DNA from: Rhizopus arrhizus
Lineage: Eukaryota; Mucoromycota; Mucoromycetes; Mucorales; Rhizopodaceae
NCBI GenBank assembly: GCA_024220505.1
Contig: JAKZZE010000016.1
Coordinates: 620,001 to 684,000 of the forward strand
Direction of reading: 5' to 3'
DNA: 64,000 bases
The notes beneath the pieces were generated by a model. The model saw nothing but the letters and a program-made list of their open reading frames with translations, had not been told where the DNA came from and searched no databases. Positions 1-12,095 of the stretch are shown piece by piece. Made by a program: the position numbers and the translations under genes. Numbering within the stretch: position 1 is the stretch's first letter; each line of letters starts with the position of its first letter.

Positions 1-212
1 ATATATATGCACACAGTTTAACCCCCCATAAAAATGAAAAGGATAAATAGATGGAAACAGGAAAGAAGGAAGGCAATAAATGAGGAACATGTATGAATTC
101 AACATTTAAATTGGAAAAACATCCTTTGTTCACTTTCTTTTCCATTCTTTTTTTTTACTACTTGTTGATAATGAGGCAAAGACGACGTTAACATCTTTTG
201 TTAAACAGTTAG

Positions 213-612
213 TGTTTCCGGCACAAAGTACCGTATGACCCTTGGTCTCCCTGTTGGTGCTGTCATGAACTGCGCTGATAACTCTGGTGCCAAGAACTTG
301 TACGTTATTGCTGTCCGTAACATCAAGGGTCGTTTGAACAGATTACCTGCTGCTGGTTGTGGTGACATGGTTGTTGCTACCGTCAAGAAGGGTAAGCCCG
401 AATTAAGAAAGAAGGTCTTGGCCGCCGTTGTTGTCCGTCAACGCAAGGCCTGGCGCCGTAGAGATGGTGTTTTCCTCTACTTTGAAGATAACGCTGGTGT
501 CATTGTTAACCCCAAGGGTGAAATGAAGGGTTCCGCCATCACTGGTCCCGTTGCCAAGGAATGTGCTGATTTGTGGCCTCGTATTGCTTCTGCCTCTGGT
601 ACTGTTGTTTAA
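213..612 (+). CDS. RPL23: 60S ribosomal protein L23 (uL14), 3' exon
   Basis: This is the terminal exon of the large-subunit ribosomal protein uL14, which helps form the subunit interface. From about 216 it reads [18 protein letters not shown] and continues to the stop at 610-612, covering nearly the whole conserved protein. The family blocks [45 protein letters not shown] and [20 protein letters not shown] are all present. The frame is open upstream of the ATG at 235 and carries conserved residues, so that ATG is not the start. The exon probably begins after a TTAG acceptor at 211-212. The missing start (an M-S-K/R-R-G-R-G type peptide in relatives) must lie in an exon upstream; I could not find it in bases 1-210, so it is probably outside the window. 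Confidence 0.95.
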
Positions 613-737
613 ATGAAATAATAAACCGTGTTTTTTCATGCGACAAAAACATAAAAAATATACAACACTCGTTCTTCTCATTTTTTTTTATTCTTTTTTT
701 TCTTCTACGCTTTAAAACAAAATTGCAAACTATCTCT

Positions 738-2192
738 TTAAATAAGGTCGGTCACTACAAAATATATTTAATTAATATTTTTAGAATTGTATATGCAATC
801 AATGCTTACCGTTCATTGGCATTTCATCAATTTGTGTACTGTAATATTGTTCAATATCACGTAAAATCTTCAAATCGTCATTCTTTACAAAGTTAATAGC
901 AACACCCTTACGGCCAAATCGACCTGATCGACCAATACGATGAATGTAGTTTTCACGGTTGAAAGGTAAATCATAGTTGATAACTAGAGATACTTGCTGT
1001 ACATCAATACCACGCGCCCACACATCAGTTGTGATCAATACACGACTAAATCATGGTGAGTACATGGATAATATATAATTTTTCTTCTCTTTATACCTTG
1101 CTCCTTGACGGAATTCTTGCATAATAGCATCACGTTCCTTTTGTGGCATTTCACCGTGCATAGCAGAAACTGTGAAATTTGCTTCTCTCATCTTTTCAGT
1201 CAACCAATCCACCTATCATCATAATACATGTCAAACTTATATTCTATCTTCCACTTTACAATCTTATTACCTTCTTTTTCTGGTTACAAAAGATGACAGC
1301 TTGAGTGATTGTCAAGGTATCATAAAGATCACATAAAGTATCAAATTTCCATTCTTCTTGTTCAACAGCCACAAAGAACTGTTTAATACCTTCCAATGTC
1401 AATTCATCACGCTTCACAAGGATTCTGATAGGATCCGTCATGAAGTTATTTGTCATTTCCAACACATCATTGGGAAGTGTAGCCGAAAGCAAGACTACTT
1501 GTGTACCAGGAGGTAAATAACGATAGATGTCATAAATTTGATCTTTGAATCCCATATTCAACAATTCATCAGCTTCATCCAAAATCAACATCTTCATGTT
1601 ACGTGTACGCAACACACGACGACGAATCATGTCATACACACGTCCAGGTGTACCAGACACGATGTGAACACCACCTTCCAACTTGCGAATATCTTCACCA
1701 ACACTAGTACCTCCAATACAGGCGTGACATTGAACGTTCATGTAGTCACCCAAGGCTAAGACGACGCTTTGAATTTGAGTAGCTAATTCACGTGTAGGAG
1801 ATAAAATCAAGGCTTGTGTTTCACGAATGGTGGTATCAATGGTTTGTAAAGCTGAAATAGAAAAAGTGGCAGTTTTACCAGTACCAGACTGGGCTTGAGC
1901 AATGACATCACGACCCTTAATGATGGGTACAATGGCTATTTTGTATTATTTACTGCTGTATTGAGTGATATTTCTTTGCTTACCTCTTTGTTGAATAGCT
2001 GAAGGTTTTTCAAAGTTGTAGGCATAAATACCACGAAGTAAATCTTCTTTTAATCCAATAGAATCAAAAGTAGGAACAACTTGAACCTAAATTAAATGAG
2101 TCAGATTATTTTTGAGAACCAAAATATTAGTCATTTACAGTTTCTGATGTTTCAAAAGCAAGTTTGTCGTCTGTTGAGTGATCAAATGACAT
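738..2192 (-). CDS. FAL1/EIF4A3: DEAD-box RNA helicase eIF4A3 (exon-junction complex)
   Basis: This is an ATP-dependent RNA helicase of the eIF4A3/Fal1 type, the RNA clamp of the exon-junction complex and a factor in rRNA processing. There are six exons by GT-AG reading: 2192-2139, 2086-1984, 1935-1271, 1212-1097, 1045-810 and 754-738. Visible motifs are [10 protein letters not shown] (Walker A), [31 protein letters not shown] and [13 protein letters not shown]. The tail [19 protein letters not shown] followed by VTDLI is the eIF4A3 signature and separates it from translation eIF4A. Those last five residues come from a 17-base coding exon. Read without splicing, the protein would end wrongly in NGKH. 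The N-terminus [20 protein letters not shown] is short and family-like. It is divergent to the PDX2 homologue. Confidence 0.93.
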
Positions 2193-2360
2193 TTTTTTTC
2201 TGTAAAAAAAAAAAGAATACGAAAAGAAAAAAGAAAAAAATATAAACAAAATAGAGTCGGACTCTATTGACGTGGAAAAACAGTCCGGCTTTCGTATTCG
2301 TCCCCAAAAGGAAATCCTCCCCTGCAAACGGCTGACAGAAACAGTAAAGTTTAGGTAGAG

Positions 2361-2464
2361 TACACTATTTCCAGAAATCCAAGTCGTATTTTGTAAAGTT
2401 TTATAATACAATTTACATGCAATCGCGACAAGTCACGGCAACTTTAATTTCTGGAAATAGTGTA
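2361..2464. mobile_element. Short MITE-like element with 18-bp inverted repeats
   Basis: Two perfect 18-base inverted repeats, TACACTATTTCCAGAAAT at 2361-2378 and its reverse complement at 2447-2464, enclose 68 bases without coding potential. Both ends show TA followed or preceded by CACTATTTCC. That fits a TA target duplication and a Tc1/mariner-derived miniature element. It lies in the divergent promoter region between the eIF4A3 and PDX2 homologues, about 170 bases upstream of the eIF4A3 start. Confidence 0.6.
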
Positions 2465-2872
2465 TGAATACAAAAAAAGAGAGAGAGAGAACAAACCAGA
2501 AACATTTAAAAATTCTATATTTGTCTACTTTCTAAACTGAAAATATTTATTTTATAGTTTTCGGAATTAATCTTATTGATCTTTATTGACATAATTTTCT
2601 TATTGTTCCACATTTGAAACAAACAAATAAATGTTAACTACGCAATAAATGAACATGTAAATCACACCAAACATATTTTTTAAAACCGAAAAAAAAAATC
2701 GATCTTGTATCTTTCTATTGGATGTTCCTTTCATTTCACTTACCAATGAAAGATCGTGCGAATAACAAGTGGAGATTAAAAACAGCAAAGTGACTAGCTC
2801 CATCAAATATAGAGTCATCCTGATCATTTCTTTTCCTCTTCTTTCTTATCTTTACTTTTTCTTCTTCTTGTC

Positions 2873-3562
2873 ATGTCTATTGATATCCCACAAATTGTCA
2901 TTGGTGTTCTTGGTAAGTTTGGCTTGTTATGTTTTTAAAAAATTCTAATTATTTCTTTAGCTTTACAAGGTGCATTTTTGGAGCACATTCACATCTTGAA
3001 AAAACTCCCTCAAGTAAAGGAAGTCATTCCTGTGCGTACCGAAGAACAATTGAACCAAGTTGATGCGCTCATTATCCCCGGTGGTGAATCCACTGCGATG
3101 GCTCTTATTGCCGAACGTTGCAACATGCTCGAACCACTTCGTGCTTTTGTCCAAAAGAAACCCACTTGGGGTACTTGCGCAGGCATGATCATGCTCGCCA
3201 AAGAAGCCCATGGTGCTAAAAAGGGAGGTCAGCAACTCTTTAATGCTCTGGATGTCTCTGTAAACCGTAACCAGTTTGGTTCTCAAAAGGAAAGTTTCAG
3301 AACCATGTTACACTTGCCCGAGTTGCTTGGTGATGAACCTTTTGATGCTGTCTTTATTCGTGCACCTGTCATTTCAGAAATCAAGTCACCCAAAGTGAAG
3401 ATTGTGGGTCGTTTGGAACAAAAGGTGGGTCAAACGGAAGCCGAAACCGCAGTTGCTGTGCTTCAAGAACATTTATTTGCCACTGCTTTTCATCCTGAAT
3501 TGACAAGTGACAGTCGTCTTCATCAATTCTTTGTTGATTTAGCACTCAAGTACAAGCAATAA
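2873..3562 (+). CDS. PDX2: PLP synthase glutaminase subunit (SNO/PdxT family)
   Basis: This class I glutamine amidotransferase hydrolyses glutamine and passes ammonia to the PDX1/SNZ synthase, which makes pyridoxal 5'-phosphate (vitamin B6). There are two exons, 2873-2912 and 2961-3562, joined in frame as MSIDIPQIVIGVL|ALQGAFLEH, which matches the usual GVLALQG(A/D)F(L/R)EH start. Visible motifs are the oxyanion block IIPGGEST, the nucleophile elbow WGTCAGMI with the catalytic Cys, and FHPELTSD with the catalytic His and Glu. Length (about 213 aa) is normal for the family. The start is the only ATG before the small first exon. It is divergent from eIF4A3 across about 680 bases. No PDX1 partner is in the window. 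Confidence 0.93.
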
Positions 3563-3654
3563 GAATACCCTCCATTTTAAGAGAAAAAAAAATAGACCTT
3601 TTATTATAATGATAAATAATAATGTATGTATTTTCCAAACAACGCAATAAACTA

Positions 3655-4087
3655 TCAAGACGGTAATTTTTCATTATCGTCTTTAGAAGCATCAGAATAG
3701 CTTTGACTGGATGCAGATGTAATTGCATTGACGGACTTGGGAAAGGCTTTTGCATAAGAGTAAACAATGCCGGCAATGAAACCTATTGGAAAGGATATGT
3801 GTTAAAAAAAATTGGTAGCTGCTGAGTATGTGATTACCAATAAAGATAGCAGATATATTGCCAAAGGTTGCTTGATCCCCAAAAAATACAATACCAGAAA
3901 TTGCAATAGGCAATTTATTAAGGGAGCCAACCATTGAATAAGTAGTGGACGATGTCGTACGGACACACCAAGCAGAAGCATAAGACATGCCAAATGCAGA
4001 TATGCCTGAAAAGATCATTGCGTAAATAATAGCTTGACGTTGTTCAGGGGGACTGTGTAGAGTATATGTAAGTGGCAAAGACATGGT

Positions 4088-4137
<50 letters not shown>

Positions 4138-5049
4138 GTACAAGTTAATAGCTAAATTCTTTGTGGACCAATCTTCTAATAGCAAACTAGGTGCAAGTAA
4201 TAAAGGAATCGATAGCAAGTTGTTGTAATAGACTGTATCAAAATCCTTAAAGTTCGTTAGCTTGATACGTTTACGCATATAAAGTACAAAAGCTGCAGAG
4301 GAAAGACAATTGAAAATCATCCAAAAATAACCAATTATGATCCTGGCCTCTGCTATCGAGACATTCATAACTGACCCAAGAGCATCAAACACATCGTTCC
4401 AGCCTGCAATCATTGAAGACAATGTCTAGTAAGTCATACTATGAGTTCTATGCAGTAGGTATTTAAATTAGCTTGATTTACCATGAGTAAAAAGGAAATC
4501 ATCATAAGAGAAGTAACATTTCCACCAAACCAGAGTACTTCACCATAAGCAATCATGATAATTGTCAAGTTTTTAAAGATAGTATACACTGGAATAGGCA
4601 AGTACTGGAGCGCCTTTGAACCAGTATAGATCATGGCGACTAAAAAGATGACGATGGGATACCATTTCTTTGCTTCCTCATTACTATATTCACGATATTT
4701 GATCAAGTTTAAAAACTTGAAGAGTTGAAGGAATAGGACGGTAACAATGCTCTAATTTTATTTAGTCATCATTCACCCCCTTCTTTTCCATTTCATTGTT
4801 CATTCTTACTTGCACAGTCAATAGAAAAAAGACCATATTGAAATCACCACTCACCACATATTTATTAGTTACTGTCATCACGATACTTGCAATACAGTAA
4901 AATAGAATAGGTAAACTCGCTTTGACGGCCGGAGGTAATGTGGCTACCTTACTGGATGCAACTACTGAGCTTTGATGTTTGGGTAATTCTAATAAAGCAC
5001 CCGTATTGACAGTCAATGTGGCCCCTTTTGCTTCAGTCTTGAATCCCAT
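3655..5049 (-). CDS. VRG4: Golgi GDP-mannose transporter (VRG4/GMT family)
   Basis: This nucleotide-sugar transporter exchanges GDP-mannose for GMP across the Golgi membrane, feeding mannosylation. There are five exons: 5049-4810, 4751-4482, 4425-4142, 4052-3838 and 3782-3655. The early block [20 protein letters not shown], the block [19 protein letters not shown] and the nucleotide-binding region [20 protein letters not shown] (the GALNK-type motif, here GSLNK) are diagnostic. Many hydrophobic segments fit a ten-helix transporter. The donor of exon 3 is taken as GTACGT, not the nearby GTAAAA, because only that keeps frame into exon 4. Intron 3 contains a T run of about 45 bases. An in-frame ATG at 5127 could give a longer N-terminus; 5049 was chosen as family-like. 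Confidence 0.88.
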
Positions 5050-5409
5050 ACGAATATGTAAAGAAAAAGAAAGGGAAAAAAGGGATTGGAATGCTTTTAT
5101 ATGTAAACTTTTTTTTTTCATCCGCAAAACATTTTCTCTTTATTGTTGTCTTTATTTCTAGGGCTCTTGTTTATACAAACATACCAGAGAAGAAAAAAAA
5201 AATCCAATGATTACCATATTTGGAAACGGATGTTCATGAAACTGGAAAAAAAATTGATTCAATAATCTCCCAGGTTTTCGTTATTACTAACGGTTTTCCC
5301 ACTCATCATCAAAGCTGTAAATACATATAAATGGGGATTAAGAATTTATTTTTTCCGTAAAAGAGCAAAAAACTTCTTTTTTAGACATCTTTTTTATTTT
5401 TAATTTACT

Positions 5410-7275
5410 ATGGTTATCTACAAGTCCAATTTTCCTTCTATCTCTCTTCCCAACACTGACATTTATTCCTTTATTACCGAACCCAATGAACACAATCAAA
5501 CAAAAGATTTAAAGAAACCACTGTACACCGATGGAGAGACAGGTAAAAGCCTCACTTGGCATCAAATTAAAGAGACATCGGATCTTTTGGCTTCAGGATG
5601 GAAAGAAAATGTGGGGTTAACACGAGGTGACACTGTGGCTGTTTTCGCTCCAAACCAACTTGACCATGCCATCCTTTATTTCTCTTTACTTGCCGCTGAC
5701 TGTACTATTTCTCCGGGGTAAGTAAGAGTATGCTAGTGATGCAATTGGACTAAAGAATGATATATTAGCAATCCAGCCTATACAGAAACTGAATTTGAAC
5801 ATCAGATTAAAAACTGCAAAGCAACCACACTCGTCACTATCCCTGCTCTGCTTCCCATCCTCTTGAAGATTTGGGATAGATTAGGACACCCTCGTAGCCG
5901 TGTCTTCTTGTTTGGTAATCAAACATTAGAAGGCTGCCGTCCGTTTTACAGCATCCAGGGCACTAAGCCCATCTCCAGAACCGTCCAAGACAACAGAGCT
6001 GACGACGTGGCTTTTATTTGCTATTCGAGTGGAACGACAGGTCTTGCGAAAGGCGTCATGCTGACCCACAAGAATTTTATTGCACAAACACTACTTTACA
6101 TATCCGCTGAACAATTGACAGAGCGAGAGGTGGAGAATGAATGCATCTTGGGATTTTTACCCTTTTATCACATCTATGGATTAAACACACTGATCCTCTT
6201 GGCTTATTATAAAATTTTGCCGGTTGTGGTCATGTCTCGTTATGATATAGAGCTCATGTGTCGTCTGATTGAAAAATACAAGATCACTACCGCTGCCATC
6301 GTACCACCTGTCGCTGTTCATCTCGCCAAGTCGCCTGTGGTCAGCAAATACGATCTGAGTTCAATGTGCCGTGTGGGGTGTGGTGCTGCTCCGCTCAGTA
6401 AGGAACACGTTGATTCCCTGAATAAACGCATCAATGCAGAAGTAAAACAAGGGTAAGTCATCACTTTAAGAGAAAGCGTTGATATGAACTTACCTTTCTC
6501 TAGTTATGGAATGACAGAAACAACCTCAGGTGTCATTCTCCAAACTTCTAAACACATTGCTCCAGGTAATAAAATAGTTGTTTTATTTCTTTTGGCATTG
6601 TGTTGACATTTAAACAATGAATATAGGATCTATCGGTGTCTTGGTCCCAAACACAGAATGTAAAATTGTGGATGAAAACGGAAAAGGTAAGATGAAAATA
6701 CACATTTTGCTATCAAACTTCATCTCATCTCATCTATCTTACTAGAGCTAGGAAACGATCAAGAAGGTGAGCTCCTCTTCCGCGGCCCTACTGTCATGAA
6801 AGGATATCTTGATAACCCCAAGGCCAATGCAGAAACATTCACACTCGACGGTTGGATGCGTACAGGTGACGTTGGCAAATTCGACTCCAAAACAGGTCAA
6901 TTCTATATTGTAGATCGCATCAAGGAACTTATCAAATACAAGGGATATCAAGTCGCTCCTGCAGAATTAGAAGCTATCTTGATGGGCATGGATATCGTTG
7001 CTGATTGCTGTGTGGTAGGTGTCTATGATGAAAGTCAAGCCACTGAAATTCCTCGTGCCTATATCGTGGCTCAAGCTGGCATTGAACGAAATAGCATGAC
7101 GGCCAAGAAGGTTGAGGATTACGTGTCCAAGAATGTGACAAATCATAAAAGACTTCGTGGTGGTGTCAGATTTGTGGATGCGATTCCAAAGAGCCCTAGT
7201 GGTAAGATCTTGAGAAGACAAGTGAGAGATTGGGTCAAGGCTGAACAGCAGCAAGAAGTGCGCGCTCGTTTGTAA
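5410..7275 (+). CDS. 4-coumarate-CoA-ligase-like acyl-CoA synthetase, peroxisomal
   Basis: This is an adenylate-forming ligase that activates a carboxylic acid via an acyl-AMP to the CoA thioester. Five exons keep frame: 5410-5717, 5769-6452, 6504-6565, 6627-6686 and 6746-7275. Motifs are the P-loop YSSGTTGLAKGVMLTH, GFLPFYHIYGL, YGMTETT, DGWMRTGDVG, the hinge VDRIKELIKYKGYQVAPAE and the catalytic lysine region PKSPSGKILRR. The architecture is that of the 4CL / fungal 4CL-like clade. The last residues are ARL, a type-1 peroxisomal targeting signal, so a role in peroxisomal activation of fatty or aromatic acids is likely. The exact substrate cannot be read from sequence. Confidence 0.9.
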
Positions 7276-7476
7276 TTATACAGCATGGCTAGTAAATTTT
7301 GTCTATTCTGAAAAAATAAATGGCATTACTTGAAAAACGATTGGCCGTTTGCTAGCAAATGATTGTCGCTTTTAAAACTTTACTTTGTATTTTTGGGCTA
7401 AGTTAAATTGGCGTTACTGAGAGATTATTGTTGGCTATGATGTGAAAGCTTTATTTCTTTCCTTTCGCTCTAAAAA

Positions 7477-8700
7477 TTGAATAACATGACAAAAAGTACA
7501 ATTTTTATGAAGACGGGCATGATGATATCTACAATAAGGATAGAGAGAGTCTTCAACCCGATGGAAGGTGTGTTAACCGAAATCAGTGATCCAAACGTGG
7601 TACTTGAAACCATAACGAGCCAAAAGTCCTATTTGAGTCTCAAACCAGCAGAGAAACTACTGCAAAAGTTTCAACAAAAAAGGCTATAGAAGTAGTCAAA
7701 AAAGCAGCTTCTACAAAGACTACAGCGACCAAACCAGAGAGATATTTATTGACTGAATGATCGAGGATCCTACGGAAAGAGGAAAAGTGACTTTGCATGC
7801 AAAGGATCTTGGAATTAATCCTCGTACTGCTATGCGCTGGTGGAAACACTATCAAGAAACTGGGAAGGTAGCTTACAAACAGTTGCAAAGAATTCCCGGC
7901 CAACCCAACTCACTGATTCCTGAACATGAGCAGCACATTCAACAAATAGTAGAAAAAGACTCACAACTTTGCGCTGATGACATTATTTATTCTTTGAAAT
8001 TGCAGTTTGAGAGGACCTGAAGATTTCAAAATCTCAAATGAACCACCACTTGAGAAACAACATGCTCATTCCAATAAAGAAGCCAACCTTTGACCCTATG
8101 ACAAGGAACTTTGACAATAACTTGCAAACGAGATACGAGTGGTTTATAAAGTGGAAAGGCTCAGATCTGGGTTACACTAAGAACTGCGTTTTTATTGATG
8201 GGGCTGCATTGAAGACAGCCAAACAAAAAAAAAAAAATGAAAGCTTGCAGGAGGCAAAGAGCAGGCGACATTATTGTTGAGGAGCCTACAATAGAGTAAG
8301 TTGATGTGGAGGAGAGTACTGCCATTGAGAACAACAAGTCAGTAGCAAAAGGTACAACTATTGCCCACTTTGTAAGATTTATAAACGAGCTTATTGATAT
8401 CATGAGCATGGATGAAAGTTTTATGGGTAGTTATCTTGTAATGGATCACTGTACTATTCATAAGTCTCATCCAATGATAAGAAAAATTGACAGTAGAGGT
8501 TATAGAGTAATGTACTTACCTCCTTGTTCACCAGAGCTCAACCCAATTGAGCAGTTTTAGGCTATAGTTAAAGGAAAGCTCAAACATTGTCGAATGAAAA
8601 CTTATCGAGTCGAAGTACTGATGATTATAATCAAATTCTCTATGGCTTCTCTAGTCAAATCATCCACTGTTGTAATAAAACACCCATGTGAACATGCTTT
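7477..8700 (+). pseudogene. Decayed Tc1/mariner-type transposase
   Basis: This is a broken DDE transposase spread over several frames. An N-terminal helix-turn-helix segment is visible at 7757-8020 (KDLGINPRTAMRWWKHYQET, then IPGQPNSLIPEHEQHIQQ). A region around 8190 resembles the first-aspartate block (NCVFIDGAAL). Around 8441-8560 are VMDHCTIHKSH (second Asp) and YLPPCSPELNPIEQF (the block with the last acidic residue). A TAG interrupts the last block where Trp is expected, and at least three frame changes are needed to join the parts. Terminal repeats could not be found by eye. It is an inactive relic. Confidence 0.8.
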
Positions 8701-9192
8701 TAAAATCATACTATGATATTTTCATAACACCATACCTTTTTAGAATGTAAAACTTGCGAGAATTAGTATGATTAAGACAGTTATATTGGGCTCAGCAAAG
8801 GACCTTTAATAGAGATCTTGATAAGTAAATATATCATCATTACAAAATAACGGACCAACATTTTATGCTTATCAAGTTTATTCTTGGCATATTTATCATT
8901 GAGTTTTGATGAAAAAACATAAAGAACTTGACACATTCAGACGCTAATCACTTATCGAGCCCTATCTACTACAATTACTATTCTATATGAATCTAGAAAG
9001 CAAGTATCTTCTATTGCAAGTTACTACATGGTGTAAGCTCATTGTAGGCACTTTGCTATTATTTGGTTGTAGCTATGTTTGAACAAATCTATATAAACGG
9101 AATGGGAGTGTTTCTTTTTAACATTTAAATCAATTTCTGGAGACACTTTTTCTTTTTGTTCGTATATTTCACTCATGAAAACACATTGGGAA
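8701..9192. other. Spacer between transposon relics
   Basis: About 490 AT-rich bases separate the Tc1-type relic from the Fanzor relic. I see no supported ORF, repeat or RNA gene here. Confidence 0.4.
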
Positions 9193-11593
9193 ATGAAAGG
9201 AAAGAAAAAAGATACTTTATTCTCTTCAAACCAAAAGATGCCATCTAAGAGCGAAAATGGTAGGCTCAATATCTAATAATAGATCGAAATGTCACTGACC
9301 ACAAAATTGATGCTATTGTAGACTCGTTTGAACTATATGAGAAGATAACTCAGACGATGACTTCCAATCCGGTGCAACAGCTAGAAAAAGAAAAAGTAAA
9401 TTGCATTGTCAAACTTGATGTAGGTAAACAGCCAGTCTAACGTATGAAACTCCATCACAGGTAGGGAAAATACTCCATAGAGTGGATCACAAAAGAGGCT
9501 CAAAGGCAAAGGAAAAGTTACAGATTCTGAAGTTACTACTACAAGTAGTACTGGTATCTCTACAATAAATGAGCCTACCGTGTTCAGTAAAATCACTCTT
9601 AAGGACTATGATCTTGAATATAGCAGTGACGATTTTGATGCGCCTGCTGTCAAAAGACCCTTTTTGGTGAATCAATCAAGTCTGCTTTCGTATCAACAAA
9701 TCAACTTCTGCTGTGGAGTCAAGCGCAACTGCTTCTAAAACAAGTCTAACTTTCCCCAAACCTAGTAAACCTGTTTCAACTGCTTTCAATTCAGTTGCAG
9801 CTTCTGTAAAGTCAAGTTTTTGTCCTGTACCAGTTGACAAGTCAAGTGACATTAAAGAAAGTCCCAAGGAGATAAGCAAGCGTGTTATGACAATTAAAAC
9901 GGCTGTAAAGAATATTTGGAAACCAACATATTTACAGCCATTGTATGATTTGTTTGACACTACCAACTTACTAGTTACACATATCTTTGCCTTCACAAAG
10001 TACATATATTTACAAGAACTGACAGCAAATGAAAATTTTGCGCTGAACAACTTTGTGACAAAGTATTTTTTGTTGAAGTTTTTCTGAGTCTTGTTCTCTC
10101 AAAGGGTGGAAATAGAGCAAGACTGAAGGATACGACCAAAAACTATAGGTGGTTGATATCAAAATATAAAGAAGCTTGCTTTGAAGACGCTCGTTATAAT
10201 CCCCAAAACTTACCATATGTTCAGCAAATAGTCCTGTACAAGTGTACAAAGATCCAAACGGCCTACTACAATAACATCAAAGCCCATCTTGGAAACAGGC
10301 TACGTGGTTTGATAAACAAGTTATTTAAAAAGAAGGAAAAGGTGGAGAGTCTCAGAGGAGAAATGCAAGCATACAAATCTAGTAATAAAGTGATAAAAGA
10401 AGCTATCCGAAAGAAGATTTATCAACCTTGTAATCAGGTGAAACTTGCCATCGCAAAAAAAAAGAGATGCCTAAAGTTGGCCTTTTAGATGATCAATCAA
10501 GAACGCAATTAAACAGTTTTCTCTCAAGCTACCCAGAGGACTACACTTTTCAAGAAAACTCAATTTACTATGGCGTTATGGCTAGTCCAAAAAAACATTT
10601 TAAAGTCTTCTTCAGACTTGCTGAACTGCCTGAAGCTGAACAGACGAAGCAGCTTGCTTGTTTCCCACTACGTACCACCTTTATTCCTTACTACATGACG
10701 TTGGATAGTAAAATAATCCATTACCATGTTCTCAAGCACAAAAAGAATCCAAAAATAGGAAGCAGATTTGAGGCATGGAGTGCCGTCGTAGACCTAAATA
10801 AAAAGGCATTTAAGCATCAAGGATTTCAAAAGTCTTTGCGATTCCAAGGAACTCTCGAAACAGATGGAGTCGGTGTCTCCATAATAAAGCAAAACACTGA
10901 TACCAGCAGAAAGCCGCCTAAGCCCAACACTGAAAGAAAGTGGACGGTAATCAAGCAGAGTATATTGAAGGATTAGATCAAGCTGACTTAAAGAGCACTG
11001 AAGGCAAGTGTGTCTTGATAGACCCTGGAAGGCGGGAATTGATGTACTGCATGAAAGAAATCAGCACTGCTGAAGAAAAACAAACATTTATATTTACCAA
11101 GAACAACCGCTCAAAATGCTCAAGGCACTTTAGATATTTAAGAAAGCGTACTCAACCTTTTGTGGTCCAGAAATCCGAAGCAATCCTTTATAGATCTGAA
11201 TCCAATTCTGTAAACTTGAAAAAGTTTGTACAGTACATTAAAACAAGAGCATCAGTAAAAAACAATTTGTACGAATATTATGGAAACGAGACAACAAAGT
11301 CTAAAGAAACATATTTCCCTGAATCCGATTTTGACTTCCGAGTCGACCAAAAATGTAATTTGTATTATGGAAATCTGTTCATAGCAAGAACCAGTGGTTT
11401 TTTCCCTCAACCTAAGAATTACTCTACTGATAGCTCTGTAAAGTGTCAACTGTATACCACCTACCTACAAACAATGCTACAGCAAAAGCATATTTCAGAA
11501 AAGCTACATAAATTGATCTTTAGAGCTCTAGAAAAGATATATTCTTCTGTTATAAGACCTTTTTTAATAATGGTAGAAACTGCCTTCGAATAA
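9193..11593 (+). pseudogene. Decayed, C-terminally truncated Fanzor (eukaryotic TnpB-like)
   Basis: This is a relic of a Fanzor protein, the eukaryotic homologue of TnpB RNA-guided nucleases. A possible start is at 9193 with a GT-AG intron at 9260-9321, then a low-complexity Ser/Thr/Lys-rich N-terminus. The core follows in changing frames: 9713-10080 (KNIWKPTYLQPLYDLFDTTN), 10087-10488 (LPYVQQIVLYKCTKIQTAYY), 10467-10974 (FPLRTTFIPYYMTLDSKIIH) and 10936-11593. The last holds the RuvC-I type motif CVLIDPGRRELMYCM and FDFRVDQKCNLYYGNLF, typical of mucoralean Fanzors as I recall them. Frame breaks lie near 9710, 10080, 10455 and 10935. The RuvC-II Glu, zinc finger and RuvC-III Asp that should follow are missing after about 11590. 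Not functional as it stands. Confidence 0.72.
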
Positions 11594-12053
11594 GCATATG
11601 TAAAGTATGGCCTTGGCTATATGGCTCTAAAGTTTACAAGCGGCACACCATCAACATCGATTTAGAGTACAGTTGCTTTTGGCAAAGCGTTATTTGGCAT
11701 AATCTTCTTCTTTTCAGCTGCTTCAGCAAAGATTTGTTTGTAGAGCATACTTGATTCCAGTACAACTTACACATTTTCTATTAATTTTTTGTAACATCTA
11801 AATTTTCTACAGAATTCAAATAAATATGTATCTGCGTGTTTTGTACAGTGCTTTTACCTACTGTATTAATCTCTCAGTGTCTTTTTGACCGCTTTGTATG
11901 GTTACAAAGGGTTTAAGTTGCCATATATAGTAAACATTTGAGTAAAGGGATGCATATGTGCATTTCGTATATGATTCATTTTGTAAAAAATGTTCAAATG
12001 AACAGACTGTATAATGAAATTATACATTATAGGCAGCTTTTAGTGAAGAAGTG

Positions 12054-12095
<42 letters not shown>

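Noticed and set aside
235..237. ATG at 235 as the start of RPL23
   Set aside because: Upstream in-frame codons give SGTKYR, which is conserved in the family, so the ATG is internal.
403..681. Open frame on the minus strand over RPL23
   Set aside because: It is a shadow of the highly conserved, codon-biased ribosomal protein frame and has no family features.
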